This document shows positions 24,191-32,297 of a stretch of 64,000 bases of DNA, piece by piece; position 1 is the stretch's first letter; each line of letters starts with the position of its first letter. The position numbers were made by a program, and so were the translations under genes. Under the pieces are notes generated by a model. That model did no database searches. It had not been told where the DNA came from and worked only from the letters and a program-made list of their open reading frames with translations. The DNA lies in NCBI RefSeq assembly GCF_040675855.1, contig NZ_JBEGIK010000001.1:3720001-3784000 (forward strand), written 5' to 3'. The DNA is from Microbacterium sp. LWH3-1.2 (GTDB lineage: Bacteria > Actinomycetota > Actinomycetes > Actinomycetales > Microbacteriaceae).

Positions 24191-24595
24191 ATGTCCGTCA
24201 CCCTCGCAGACGCCCGTCGCGTGATCGAGGCCGCTGAGAAGCGCGCCGACGAGATCGGCCAGCCCATGAACATCGCCGTCGTCGACGCCGGCGGCAACCT
24301 CGTCGCACACGTGCGCCAGGACGGCGCCTGGATCGGCAGCATCGAGATCTCGATCAGCAAGGCATGGACGTCGAAGGCGTTCGACATCTCGACCAAGGAT
24401 CTCGGCGACAACTCGCAGCCGACGCAGCAGTTCTTCGGCATCCACACGACCAACGCGCACGGCCGCGGCGTCGCGATCTTCGCCGGCGGCGTGCCGCTCA
24501 GCCGCGACGGCAGGGTCGTCGGCGCGGTGGGAGTCAGCGGCGGGTCGGGCGAGCAGGATCAGACCGTCGCGGAGGCGGGCGCGGCCGCGTTCTGA
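24191..24595 (+). CDS. GlcG/HbpS family (DUF336) small protein
   Basis: A 134-residue protein of the DUF336 family, which includes GlcG and the haem-binding HbpS. Visible blocks are LADARRVIEAAEKRADEIG, MNIAVVDAGGNLVAHVRQDGAW and the C-terminal GRVVGAVGVSGGSGEQDQTVAEAG. There is no signal peptide, unlike Streptomyces HbpS. AAAGGAACTCCC precedes the ATG. Members often sit beside dehydrogenases; here the neighbour is fdhA. A cofactor- or haem-related role is possible; the exact function is unknown. Confidence 0.87.
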   Translation: MSVTLADARRVIEAAEKRADEIGQPMNIAVVDAGGNLVAHVRQDGAWIGSIEISISKAWTSKAFDISTKDLGDNSQPTQQFFGIHTTNAHGRGVAIFAGGVPLSRDGRVVGAVGVSGGSGEQDQTVAEAGAAAF

Positions 24596-24620
24596 TACCG
24601 GGAGGACGAGCTCTCCGCCG

Positions 24621-25256
24621 TCACGTCCGCCAGGGGCAGAGGTCGACCTTGTGGCCGTCCGCGTCCGCGAGCGTCCACCATTCCGGCGCGTGCGAGTCGT
24701 CGACGATGACGCCGCCCGCGGCCAGTGCGGCGTCCAGCCGCTTCTCGATGACGTCGCGTGGCCCGTTGACATCGAGGTGCGACCGGCCGCGCAAGGGCTT
24801 GTCGACCGGCTGGAACCAGATGAGCGGGCCACGGCCGTCCTTATCGAAGAGGACGCCGTCGCGCACCTCCGAGAATCCGGTCGCCGCTTTCCAGAACGGC
24901 ACGACCGCGCCGGGGTCCGGCGTCGCGACGGCGAGCATCACATCGAGCATCCGTCCGGTCTCTGCCGGGATGTCGAGTTCGCGCGCGGCCTCCGAGATCC
25001 GCGCCGCGAGCTCGGCGTCCTTCGCCGTCAGCCCGCCTGCCGAGTGGGTCATGAGCCGCACGCGCACGGTGGTGTACCGCACGTCCACATCGGGGTGGTG
25101 GTCGGCGGCCTCTGCCAGCTCGGAGATCGCGCCGAACAGCTGCGCCCCGACGGCGAACGTGCCCGTGCGGAACAGCGCGAATGCCCCCGTGACGCGCGGA
25201 TGCCAGTCCTCGACACCGGGGAACGCGCGGAACTCGCCTGATGTGATGGTGTCCAT
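24621..25256 (-). CDS. 4a-hydroxytetrahydrobiopterin dehydratase fused to a VOC domain
   Basis: A 211-residue two-domain protein. Residues about 1-100 match pterin-4a-carbinolamine dehydratase, with the catalytic motif ADHHPDVDVRYTTV and WHPRVTGAFALFRTG. The rest is a glyoxalase/bleomycin-resistance (VOC) fold with GPLIWFQPVDKPLRGRSHLDV and a final WTLADADGHKVDLCPW. The dehydratase recycles a pterin cofactor in aromatic hydroxylation, but no hydroxylase is in the window. Because the pterin domain and Moco biosynthesis both use pterins a link is conceivable, but there is no positional support. The start is ATG 25256. Confidence 0.87.
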   Translation of the reverse strand: MDTITSGEFRAFPGVEDWHPRVTGAFALFRTGTFAVGAQLFGAISELAEAADHHPDVDVRYTTVRVRLMTHSAGGLTAKDAELAARISEAARELDIPAETGRMLDVMLAVATPDPGAVVPFWKAATGFSEVRDGVLFDKDGRGPLIWFQPVDKPLRGRSHLDVNGPRDVIEKRLDAALAAGGVIVDDSHAPEWWTLADADGHKVDLCPWRT

Positions 25257-25520
25257 GCCCCGAGGATGCCACCGCCACGTCCTTCCGCAACCCCCCTTGC
25301 GCGCCACCGGTCGCGTCGAGATCGTGTGCTCGCCGAGTGCACATGATCCACGCGCGTCGATCGCGTCATCTCGGCGAGACACATGATCCGTACGTCGGTG
25401 GGAGCGGTCAGCGCATCGCCACCTGGCGGAGCACGGCGTCACCGAAGGTCCGCAACGCCGGGTGGTGGTCAGCGCGCGTCGCAGGCGGCGGATGTCGGGT
25501 CGGCGGCGTAGCCTCGAAGG
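25257..25520. repeat. Divergent gap with a repeated CACATGATCC box
   Basis: The 264-bp gap between the dehydratase and YqaJ genes holds CACATGATCC twice (25340-25349 and 25380-25389), exactly 40 bp apart, each preceded by a GAG-containing string, and the nearby inverted pair CTCGCCGAG / CTCGGCGAG. No gene is convincing in this gap. The boxes may be a binding site for a dimeric regulator. Confidence 0.4.
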
Positions 25521-26228
25521 GTGAATCCCGAGCTCTCCGCCGCGCGCCCGTCGGGGCTCGCGGCGCAGGCACCGGAGGTCGCCGCCCGCATCGTGGCGGA
25601 CTCGCGCGACCGGGTGGCCTGGGTGCGCGCTCGGTCGAGGGGCATCACCGCGACGGATGTCGCCACCCTCACCTCCGATAAGGCGATCGCCCGCGCCGCC
25701 GACGCCAAGCTCCTGGGCTCGGGGTTCTCCGGCAACGCGTACACCGCGCACGGCCGAGCGCGCGAGCCCGAGATCGCCGGGTGGGTCGCCGCGACCCACG
25801 GCATCCAGCCGTCCTCGGCCCTTTTCCACGCGGTCGTCGAGAAGCGCCACCTGGCGACCCCCGACGGCATCGCGGTCGACGGCGTCGGTCGCATCACCCT
25901 CGCCGAGATCAAGACGACGAACAAGGCGTGGCGCAGCATCCCTCGGTCCTACCTGCGTCAAGTGTGGTGGCAGCAGCATGTGCTGGGCGCCGAGCGCACG
26001 CTGGTCGCGTGGGAGCAGCATGACGGCTTCGTACCCGTCGGCGACGAGCCCCGCTGCGCGTGGGTCGACCGCGACGACGCGGAGATCGCGAAGCTCGTGC
26101 GCCTCGCGACCGCCCTCATCGACGAGCTCTACCTGCGGACGATGCGCGCCAGGCAGCAGCCGGAGCGGACGCCGCAGCCGCCGGCTCCGCCGCGCGAGCC
26201 GTTCCGCGCCCTCGCCCTCGCCGACTGA
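25521..26228 (+). CDS. YqaJ-family exonuclease domain protein
   Basis: A 235-residue protein with the YqaJ/lambda-exonuclease nuclease core: a GITATDVATLTSDKAIARAADAK N-terminal block, GRAREPEIAGWVA, and the catalytic LAEIKTTNKAW (ExK) followed by YLRQVWWQQHVLGAERTLV. In phages such enzymes resect DNA ends with a RecT partner; none is present and no phage genes are near, so this is a chromosomal solitary copy. The start is the GTG at 25521. The proline-rich C-terminal tail is not part of the nuclease. Confidence 0.85.
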   Translation: MNPELSAARPSGLAAQAPEVAARIVADSRDRVAWVRARSRGITATDVATLTSDKAIARAADAKLLGSGFSGNAYTAHGRAREPEIAGWVAATHGIQPSSALFHAVVEKRHLATPDGIAVDGVGRITLAEIKTTNKAWRSIPRSYLRQVWWQQHVLGAERTLVAWEQHDGFVPVGDEPRCAWVDRDDAEIAKLVRLATALIDELYLRTMRARQQPERTPQPPAPPREPFRALALAD

Positions 26229-26252
26229 CCGCTCACGCGACCGGCGCGGCAG

Positions 26253-26756
26253 TCATCGGATCGTGGTGACGCGCCGGGCGTCGGCCTCCCACACGCGCGC
26301 ACCCGTCGCCTGCCCGCTGATGTGAGCTGCCTTGATCAGGCGCATCGCCGTCGCCAGTCGAACCGCGGTGAGTCCCCGCGCCAGGGTGATGTGGGGAGTC
26401 CAGTGGTCGATGCCCGTGTTCGAGTAGCGCGGCTCCGGCCTCCCGGCGATCTCGGCGACGGCGCGGTGGACCGCCAGCAGGGCGGAGCTCACGATGACCT
26501 GGCGCGCCAGGACGTACCGGTCCCGGTGACCGAGGAGAAGGACTCCCCCGAGATCGAGCGGCACAGGCAGCAGGTCGGCGAGGCCCACGAAGTCCGCCGG
26601 CTCGAGCCGCTCGCGCACCGCGAGCGTCACGTGCGGACGGTTGCTGGGCGCGGGATTGCGCCCCGAGCTCGGCAGATCCGCCCCGAGCAGCCGGTCCCAG
26701 TCCTCCCTGACCGCGCGGTCGAGCTCGGCGTCCGGGATCAGTTCCACGCTGAACAC
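26253..26756 (-). CDS. 2'-5' RNA ligase / 2H phosphoesterase family protein
   Basis: A 167-residue 2H phosphoesterase. Both histidine motifs are present: HVTLAVRE and HITLARGL (HxT/S-x). Such enzymes cleave or form 2'-5' and cyclic phosphodiester bonds in RNA or nucleotides. It converges with the YqaJ gene, 24 bp apart, and ends the set of housekeeping-like small genes before the ABC operon. Confidence 0.87.
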   Translation of the reverse strand: MFSVELIPDAELDRAVREDWDRLLGADLPSSGRNPAPSNRPHVTLAVRERLEPADFVGLADLLPVPLDLGGVLLLGHRDRYVLARQVIVSSALLAVHRAVAEIAGRPEPRYSNTGIDHWTPHITLARGLTAVRLATAMRLIKAAHISGQATGARVWEADARRVTTIR

Positions 26757-26798
26757 GCCTCCATCCTGCCGTGCGCGGGCGTCCGCCGCGGGATGAGG

Positions 26799-28694
26799 TC
26801 ACCGCGCCTGTCCGGCGGCCTCCACCCTCGCCCGCTCCATCGCTGCAGCCTCGGCACCGCCGTCGTCCGCAGGCTCGCCCGGAGCACCGGGGTCGACGCC
26901 GGCGGCCTCGACCTCGGCGCCCGCCGCCTCCGCGTCCCACCCGGGCTGGGGAACCGAGTCGATGAGCAGCCGCGTGTACTCGTGCTGTGGTGCGGCGAGC
27001 AGCTCCGCCGTGCGGCCGCGCTCGACGATCTCGCCGCGGCGCATCACGACCGTCTCGTCGCATACGCGCCGCACGACGGCGAGGTCGTGGCTGATGAAGA
27101 GCACGGTGAGTCCGCGCTCCCGCCGGATGCGGTCGACGAGATCGAGCACCTGCGCCTGCACTGAGACATCGAGCGCGCTCGTCGCCTCGTCCATCACGAG
27201 CACGTCCGGTTCGATCGCGAGGGCGCGCGCGATCGCGACTCGCTGACGCTGACCGCCCGAGAGCGTCCGCGGCCGCGCCCGTGCGTGCTTCTCCCCCAGT
27301 CCGACCTGGGCGAGCAGGTCGAGCACGCGCGAGCGAGCGTTCGTCGCGCTCAGCGTGGTGTGCAGGCGCAGGGCGTCTTCGATGGCACGGCCCGCTGTGA
27401 TGCGCGGGTCGAGCGACAGGTAGGGGTCCTGGAACACCATCTGCACGCTGCGCGCGTGAGCGAGCCGCTCGCGCCGGGTGCGCGGCACGGCGGTGCGGTC
27501 ACGACCATCGACGCGGATGTCGCCCGTGTCGGCGGCCTCGAGCCCGACGATCATGCGCGCGAGCGTGGACTTGCCCGACCCCGACTCCCCCACCACGCCC
27601 AGCGCGCCTCCCCGAGGAACCGCGACCGACGCATCGATCACCGCGTGCACCGGCTCCTTGCCACGGCGCACATAGGTCTTCGACACCCCGGCCGCGTCGA
27701 GCATCGGCGAAGCGGCAACGGCCGTGACCGCAGCATCCGTCCCGCCGTCATGGTGCACAGAATCCGGGGTCGCCGACGACGCGCCGGTGGACGGATGCTG
27801 CGCCCCGGCGTGCTGCGCAGGGTCTCCGATCCGGTGACCCGGGGTTGCACCGGGCCGGGCGCCGACCAGCGTCGGAGTCGCGGCGACCAGTCGCCGCGTG
27901 TACTCGGCCCGCGGGTCGCGCAGCACGTCGTGCGCGCGGCCCTGCTCGACGATCTGCCCGCCGCTCATGACGTAGACGCGGTCGCACAGCGATGCGGCCA
28001 GGTTGAGGTCGTGCGTGATGAAGAGCATGCCCATGCCTCGGCTCGCGCGCTGCTCGGTGAGCACGCCGATGATCTCGGCCTGGGTGGTCACGTCGAGGGC
28101 CGTCGTGGGCTCGTCGCAGACGAGGAGCTTCGGCGACGTCGTCAGTGCTCCGGCGATCATGACGCGCTGCAGCATCCCGCCCGAGAACTCGTGCGGGTAC
28201 TGGTGCAGGTGGTCTTCTGGGCGTGGGAGGCGCACCGCCTCGAGCAGTTCGACGGCGCGCGCCCGCGCGGCATCCGTCGACCATCTCTCTGCGAGGCGCA
28301 GCGCCTCGGTGAGGTGATCGCCGATCGTGCGCATCGGGTTGATGCCGGCGCGCGGATCCTGGAAGATCATCGCCGCGCCGTGGCGGCGCAGCTGCCGAAG
28401 CTCGGGCGCGGGGGCCGACAGCACACCTGCCCCGTCGAGCACGACGTCGCCGGTGGTCGCGGAACGGCCGGGGACGAGTCCCAGCACGGCGCGGGCGGTC
28501 AGCGACTTGCCCGACCCGGACTCGCCGACGAGGCCGACGGTCTCTCCCGCGGCGACAGAGAGCGAGATGCCGTGCAGCAGCCGCGTGCCGTCGGGCAGGT
28601 CGAGCGTCAGGTCGCGGATGTCGAGCAGTGCGGCGCCCGGCGCTGCGGACGCGCCGGCCCGTGCCCGGGTGACGACGGGCTCGGTTGCGGTCAT
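26799..28694 (-). CDS. Dipeptide/oligopeptide-type ABC transporter ATP-binding protein with two ATPase domains
   Basis: A 631-residue fusion of the DppD- and DppF-type ATPases that power the DppBC permease. Domain 1 has Walker A GESGSGKS, signature EFSGGMLQR and Walker B LLVCDEPTTALD; domain 2 has GESGSGKS, TLSGGQRQR and VLVMDEATSALD. A low-complexity linker rich in Gly/Ala/His/Ser separates them. The C-terminal tail is acidic and alanine-rich. The ATG at 28694 overlaps the stop of the upstream permease (ATGA). It is the last gene of the five-gene amidohydrolase operon. Confidence 0.94.
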   Translation of the reverse strand: MTATEPVVTRARAGASAAPGAALLDIRDLTLDLPDGTRLLHGISLSVAAGETVGLVGESGSGKSLTARAVLGLVPGRSATTGDVVLDGAGVLSAPAPELRQLRRHGAAMIFQDPRAGINPMRTIGDHLTEALRLAERWSTDAARARAVELLEAVRLPRPEDHLHQYPHEFSGGMLQRVMIAGALTTSPKLLVCDEPTTALDVTTQAEIIGVLTEQRASRGMGMLFITHDLNLAASLCDRVYVMSGGQIVEQGRAHDVLRDPRAEYTRRLVAATPTLVGARPGATPGHRIGDPAQHAGAQHPSTGASSATPDSVHHDGGTDAAVTAVAASPMLDAAGVSKTYVRRGKEPVHAVIDASVAVPRGGALGVVGESGSGKSTLARMIVGLEAADTGDIRVDGRDRTAVPRTRRERLAHARSVQMVFQDPYLSLDPRITAGRAIEDALRLHTTLSATNARSRVLDLLAQVGLGEKHARARPRTLSGGQRQRVAIARALAIEPDVLVMDEATSALDVSVQAQVLDLVDRIRRERGLTVLFISHDLAVVRRVCDETVVMRRGEIVERGRTAELLAAPQHEYTRLLIDSVPQPGWDAEAAGAEVEAAGVDPGAPGEPADDGGAEAAAMERARVEAAGQAR

Positions 28695-29554
28695 GCCGGG
28701 GTCTCCCCACCGATGCGGTCGGAGAGCTCTTCCCCGATGATGTTGACGGCCACGACGACCACGACGACGGCGACCGCCGGCACGATCGCGGGCAGGAAGT
28801 GCCCGCCGATGAGCCCCGCCTGCGCCTCGTTGATCATCGCGCCCCAGTCGGCCGTCGGCGGCTGTACGCCGAGACCGAGGAACGACAGGGCCGCGAGCTC
28901 GGCGAGCACGTACCCGAAGTTCAGGGTCGACTGGGCGCCGACGATGGGCGTGACGTTCGGAAGCACGCGCCGCAGCGCGATCCACGCGCCGCCGAAGCCC
29001 TGCACGCGATACGCCGCGACGTACGGTCTCGTCCGCTCGGCCGCGATGAGCGAGCGCGTCAGGCGCGCGACGAACGGCGCGTAGGCGATGCTCATCGCGA
29101 TGACCGGTGCGACCAGCCCCTTGCCGAAGAGCGCGACCGCCATGATCGCGATGAGCAGCGACGGGAACGCGAAAAGCACGTCGAACAGGCGGCCGAGCAC
29201 GGCATCGATCCAGCCGCCGCGCCAACCGGCGACGAGCCCGAGGAGGATGCCGAGTACGGTCGAGGCGACCACCACGAGCAGGGGACCCAGCAGCGCGGTG
29301 CGAGCGCCGTAGATGAGGCGGCTCAGCGTGTCGCGGCCGAGGCCGTCGGTACCGAGCCAGTGCGCGGCGCTCGGCGGCGCGTTGACGGCGGCGAAGTCGA
29401 CGGCATCCGGGTTGTAGGGCGCGAGGAACGGCGCGAAGATCGCGGCCAGCGTCATCGTGGCGAGGACGCCCAGCGCGATCGCGAAGGTCAGGCTGGTGCG
29501 GGGCAGCCGCGGAGCGCGCAGCACCTCGACGGCGAGGGTGGGTGTGGCGGTCAT
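28691..29554 (-). CDS. ABC transporter permease, DppC type
   Basis: A 287-residue permease with an N-terminal helix, the family LAPYNPDAVDF block after it, HWLGTDGLGRDTLSRLIYGAR, five further hydrophobic segments and the EAA-region AAYRVQGFGGAWIALRRVLPN. It overlaps the DppB-type gene before it and the ATPase gene behind it by four bases each, so the three are translationally coupled. Confidence 0.94.
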   Translation of the reverse strand: MTATPTLAVEVLRAPRLPRTSLTFAIALGVLATMTLAAIFAPFLAPYNPDAVDFAAVNAPPSAAHWLGTDGLGRDTLSRLIYGARTALLGPLLVVVASTVLGILLGLVAGWRGGWIDAVLGRLFDVLFAFPSLLIAIMAVALFGKGLVAPVIAMSIAYAPFVARLTRSLIAAERTRPYVAAYRVQGFGGAWIALRRVLPNVTPIVGAQSTLNFGYVLAELAALSFLGLGVQPPTADWGAMINEAQAGLIGGHFLPAIVPAVAVVVVVVAVNIIGEELSDRIGGETPA

Positions 29555-30507
29555 CGGGCACCGGCTCCGGCAGCGGATCGGGGGTCGATCCAGGGTTCGA
29601 GGACGTCGACCACGGCGTTCACGAGCACGAACGCGGTGACGACGAGGAGGACGATCGCCTGCACGACCGGGAAGTCGAGGCGGTCGACCGACTGCACGAG
29701 CAGCGAGCCCATGCCCGCGAGACCGAAGGCCGCCTCGACGATGGAGCTCGCGACGAGGAGACCCGCCACCAGCATCCCGCTCACGGTCAGGATCGGCCCG
29801 ACGGCGTTGCGGAACACGTGACGGCGGATCACCGTGCCGCGCTTGATGCCGCGGCTGATCGCGACCTCGACATGCTCGCGGTCGAGCTGGTCGATCATCG
29901 ACGACCTCGTCACCTTGCCCACCAGCACCACGAAGACGATCGCGAGGGCGATCGACGGAAGCACGAGGTGGTAGACCGTGTCCCAGAACCCTTCGCCCGA
30001 CCCGAACGACGGGAACCAGCCGAGCTGCACCGCGAACACCGCGATGAGAACGATGGATCCGACGAACGAAGGGATGGCGCCGAGGACGGTGAGCCCGATG
30101 AGGATCGAGCGATCGGCGAGGCGGCCGCGGTGGAGGGCCGCGATCGCGCCGGCGATGAGGCCGACGACCGCGATCGTCGTGCCCGCCATCACGACGAGGC
30201 CGAGGGTGACGGGCAGCCGCTCGCCGAGCACCACGGTCACGTCCTGCCGGTACTGCAGCGAGCGCCCGAGGTCGCCCTGCAGGAGTCCCGCCACCCAGTT
30301 GAGGTACTGCTGCCACGGCGGCAGGTCGAGACCGTACTGCGCGGTGATCTGCGCCACCGCCTCCGGGCTCGGCTTGCGGCCACGCAGCAGGAACGAGACG
30401 GGATCGCCCGGCACCAGGAAGCGCGAGAAGAACACGAGCACGGATGCCAGGAACAGCGTGAGCAGCAGGCCGCCGAGCTTGCCGGCGATCCGACGGACGG
30501 CGATCAT
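29551..30507 (-). CDS. ABC transporter permease, DppB type
   Basis: A 318-residue permease with the DppB layout: first helix KLGGLLLTLFLASVLVFFSRF, an external loop with GDPVSFLLRGRKPSPEAV and LLQGDLGRSLQYRQDV, then five membrane segments and an EAA-type loop. It follows the binding-protein gene after 93 bp that contain a GC-rich hairpin. Confidence 0.94.
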   Translation of the reverse strand: MIAVRRIAGKLGGLLLTLFLASVLVFFSRFLVPGDPVSFLLRGRKPSPEAVAQITAQYGLDLPPWQQYLNWVAGLLQGDLGRSLQYRQDVTVVLGERLPVTLGLVVMAGTTIAVVGLIAGAIAALHRGRLADRSILIGLTVLGAIPSFVGSIVLIAVFAVQLGWFPSFGSGEGFWDTVYHLVLPSIALAIVFVVLVGKVTRSSMIDQLDREHVEVAISRGIKRGTVIRRHVFRNAVGPILTVSGMLVAGLLVASSIVEAAFGLAGMGSLLVQSVDRLDFPVVQAIVLLVVTAFVLVNAVVDVLEPWIDPRSAAGAGAR

Positions 30508-30571
30508 CGCACGCCTGCCTCAGCCTCGAGCGAACCCGCGGGGCGGGCGGCGGAGTGCGGCGCCCCGAGAC

Positions 30572-30592
30572 GGGGCCCCGGCGCCGGGCCCC
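30572..30592 (-). terminator. Intercistronic hairpin behind the peptide-binding lipoprotein gene
   Basis: GGGGCCC-CGGCGCC-GGGCCCC is a seven-base-pair GC-only stem in the gap between the family-5 binding protein gene and the first permease gene. Its position matches the hairpins behind the other two binding-protein genes of this window. Confidence 0.5.
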
Positions 30593-30600
30593 CGCCCACC

Positions 30601-32250
30601 TCAGCGGGAGCCAATGGTCGCCGCCCACGGGTAGTACATGAACGCCACCGACGGGGCCACACCGGTCACCCGCTCGCCGAGGAACAGCGTCATCGGTCCC
30701 TGGAACAGCGGAAGCCACGGCAGCTGCTCGTTCGCGATCCGCTGCGCGCGGGCGGTGACCTCACTGCGCGCGGCCGGGTCGTCGATCGCGACCGCCTCGT
30801 TCACGAGGGCGTCGAATTCGGGGTCGCTCCAGTTGCCGTAGTTGCTGAACTCGCCGGTGCGCAGCACGCCGTACATCTCGAGCGGGTCGGGGCTCGACAG
30901 ATACCACGACGTGTAGAACAGGTCGATGCCCTCGCGGGCGCTCGGGTCGGAGAACAGGGCCGTGTAGGCGCTCGGGCTCACGGTCTCGATGGTCGCCTCG
31001 AGCCCGATCGACTGCGCTGCCGCGGCCGCACCCTGCGAGATCACGGCGAAGTCGTTGCTGATCGGCGCCGTCGCGATGACGATCTCCTCACCCGCGACGC
31101 CGGCCTCCTCGATGAGCTTCTTCGCGGCCTCGATGTCGTACGGGTACTCCTCGAGTCCATCGAACGCCTCCTTCAGCGCCTCGTCGCTTGCGCCCACCCA
31201 CACCGACTCGGTGGTGAGCGCATCGGTGACCTCGCCGTAGCCCTTGGCCGCAGCATCCAGGATCCCCTGCCGGTCCATCGCCATCAGCAGCGCCCGGCGC
31301 ACGCGCCCGTCTCCGAGCGGGCCCTCGAGGTTGCTCACGACGAGACTGCCGACGGCGGTGTTGAGGCCGAAGTACATGTCCCCCTTGCCGGAGTCCTGCA
31401 GCTGGGCGATCGCGTCGGCCGGGATCATCCAGCCGCCGTCGACCTCGCCCGACTTCAGCGCGTTGACCCGCGCGTTGGGGTCGGTCATGAAGTGGATGTC
31501 GACCTCGCCGGCGCGGGCGCGCAGCGACTCGTCCCAGTAGCCGTCGTAGCGGGTCAGTGTGACCGACTCGCCGGACTGCCACTCGGTGAGCTCGAACGGG
31601 CCGGTGCAGTTCACGAGGCCCGACGAGTTGCCGTAATCGGCGCCCTTCTCGGCCAGCGTCGCAGCGGACTCGACGACGCCGGCCGAGCTGCCCATCGCGA
31701 GATTGAACTGCGAGTCGGCCTGCCTCATCGTGACGGTGACCTGGCGATCGCCGGTCTGCTCGATCGCTGCGACATTCTGGTAGACGGAGTACCACGACGA
31801 GCCGACCTCGGGATCGAGGTGGCGGCTCATCGACGCGACCACGTCGGCGGCCGTGAGCGGTGTGCCGTCGTGGAACGTCACGCCGTCGCGGATCGTGTAG
31901 ACCCACGTCTCGGGCGTCGGGTGCTCGAACGCCTCCGCAAGGCCGGGCGACAGCGTGTAGTCGGGGCCCAGGCGCAGCAGCGACTCGCACACGTTCGAGA
32001 GCACCTGGTTGTCGGCGTAGTCGAACGCGTAGGCGTAGTCCAGCGAGGAGGGCTCGGAGTAGCTCACCCACGAGAACGAGTCGAGGTCGCCCGACGGCGC
32101 GGCCGTCTGGGCGGTGTACTCCCACTCCGGGGCGGCGGTGGAGTCGGGGCTCGACGTGTCGGCGCTGCAGGCGGACAGGACGAGCGCGCCCGCCACGCCG
32201 ACGCTCGCGACGGCTAGCGGGCGACGGGCGTTGCGTCGAGTGCGGATCAT
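30601..32250 (-). CDS. ABC transporter substrate-binding lipoprotein, family 5
   Basis: A 549-residue extracellular solute-binding protein of the DppA/OppA family. The signal peptide ends in LVLSACSAD. Family blocks include DYTLSPGLAEAFEHPTPETW, YTIRDGVTFHDGTPLTAADV and LLMAMDRQGILDAAAKGYGE. Ligands in this family are peptides, nickel chelates, opines or sugars. The adjacent amidohydrolase gene 47 bp upstream suggests an amide or N-acyl compound, but that is inference. Confidence 0.93.
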   Translation of the reverse strand: MIRTRRNARRPLAVASVGVAGALVLSACSADTSSPDSTAAPEWEYTAQTAAPSGDLDSFSWVSYSEPSSLDYAYAFDYADNQVLSNVCESLLRLGPDYTLSPGLAEAFEHPTPETWVYTIRDGVTFHDGTPLTAADVVASMSRHLDPEVGSSWYSVYQNVAAIEQTGDRQVTVTMRQADSQFNLAMGSSAGVVESAATLAEKGADYGNSSGLVNCTGPFELTEWQSGESVTLTRYDGYWDESLRARAGEVDIHFMTDPNARVNALKSGEVDGGWMIPADAIAQLQDSGKGDMYFGLNTAVGSLVVSNLEGPLGDGRVRRALLMAMDRQGILDAAAKGYGEVTDALTTESVWVGASDEALKEAFDGLEEYPYDIEAAKKLIEEAGVAGEEIVIATAPISNDFAVISQGAAAAAQSIGLEATIETVSPSAYTALFSDPSAREGIDLFYTSWYLSSPDPLEMYGVLRTGEFSNYGNWSDPEFDALVNEAVAIDDPAARSEVTARAQRIANEQLPWLPLFQGPMTLFLGERVTGVAPSVAFMYYPWAATIGSR

Positions 32251-32297
32251 GGTGCTCCTCGGGGTCGGACGACGGTGTCGGGTGGTGGAGACGGAAT

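Noticed and set aside
25337..25681. A 114-codon plus-strand ORF ahead of YqaJ
   Set aside because: It overlaps the YqaJ start in another frame, is Arg/Gly-rich and has no ribosome-binding site.
26799..29561. A 920-codon open frame covering the double ATPase and more
   Set aside because: Only the part from the ATG at 28694 is protein-like; the N-terminal 289 codons are an arginine-rich shadow of the DppC-type permease gene.
29542..32217. An 891-codon plus-strand frame opposite the peptide ABC genes
   Set aside because: Low-complexity Arg/Asp/Glu/His composition and no motif; the minus-strand permease and lipoprotein are clear.
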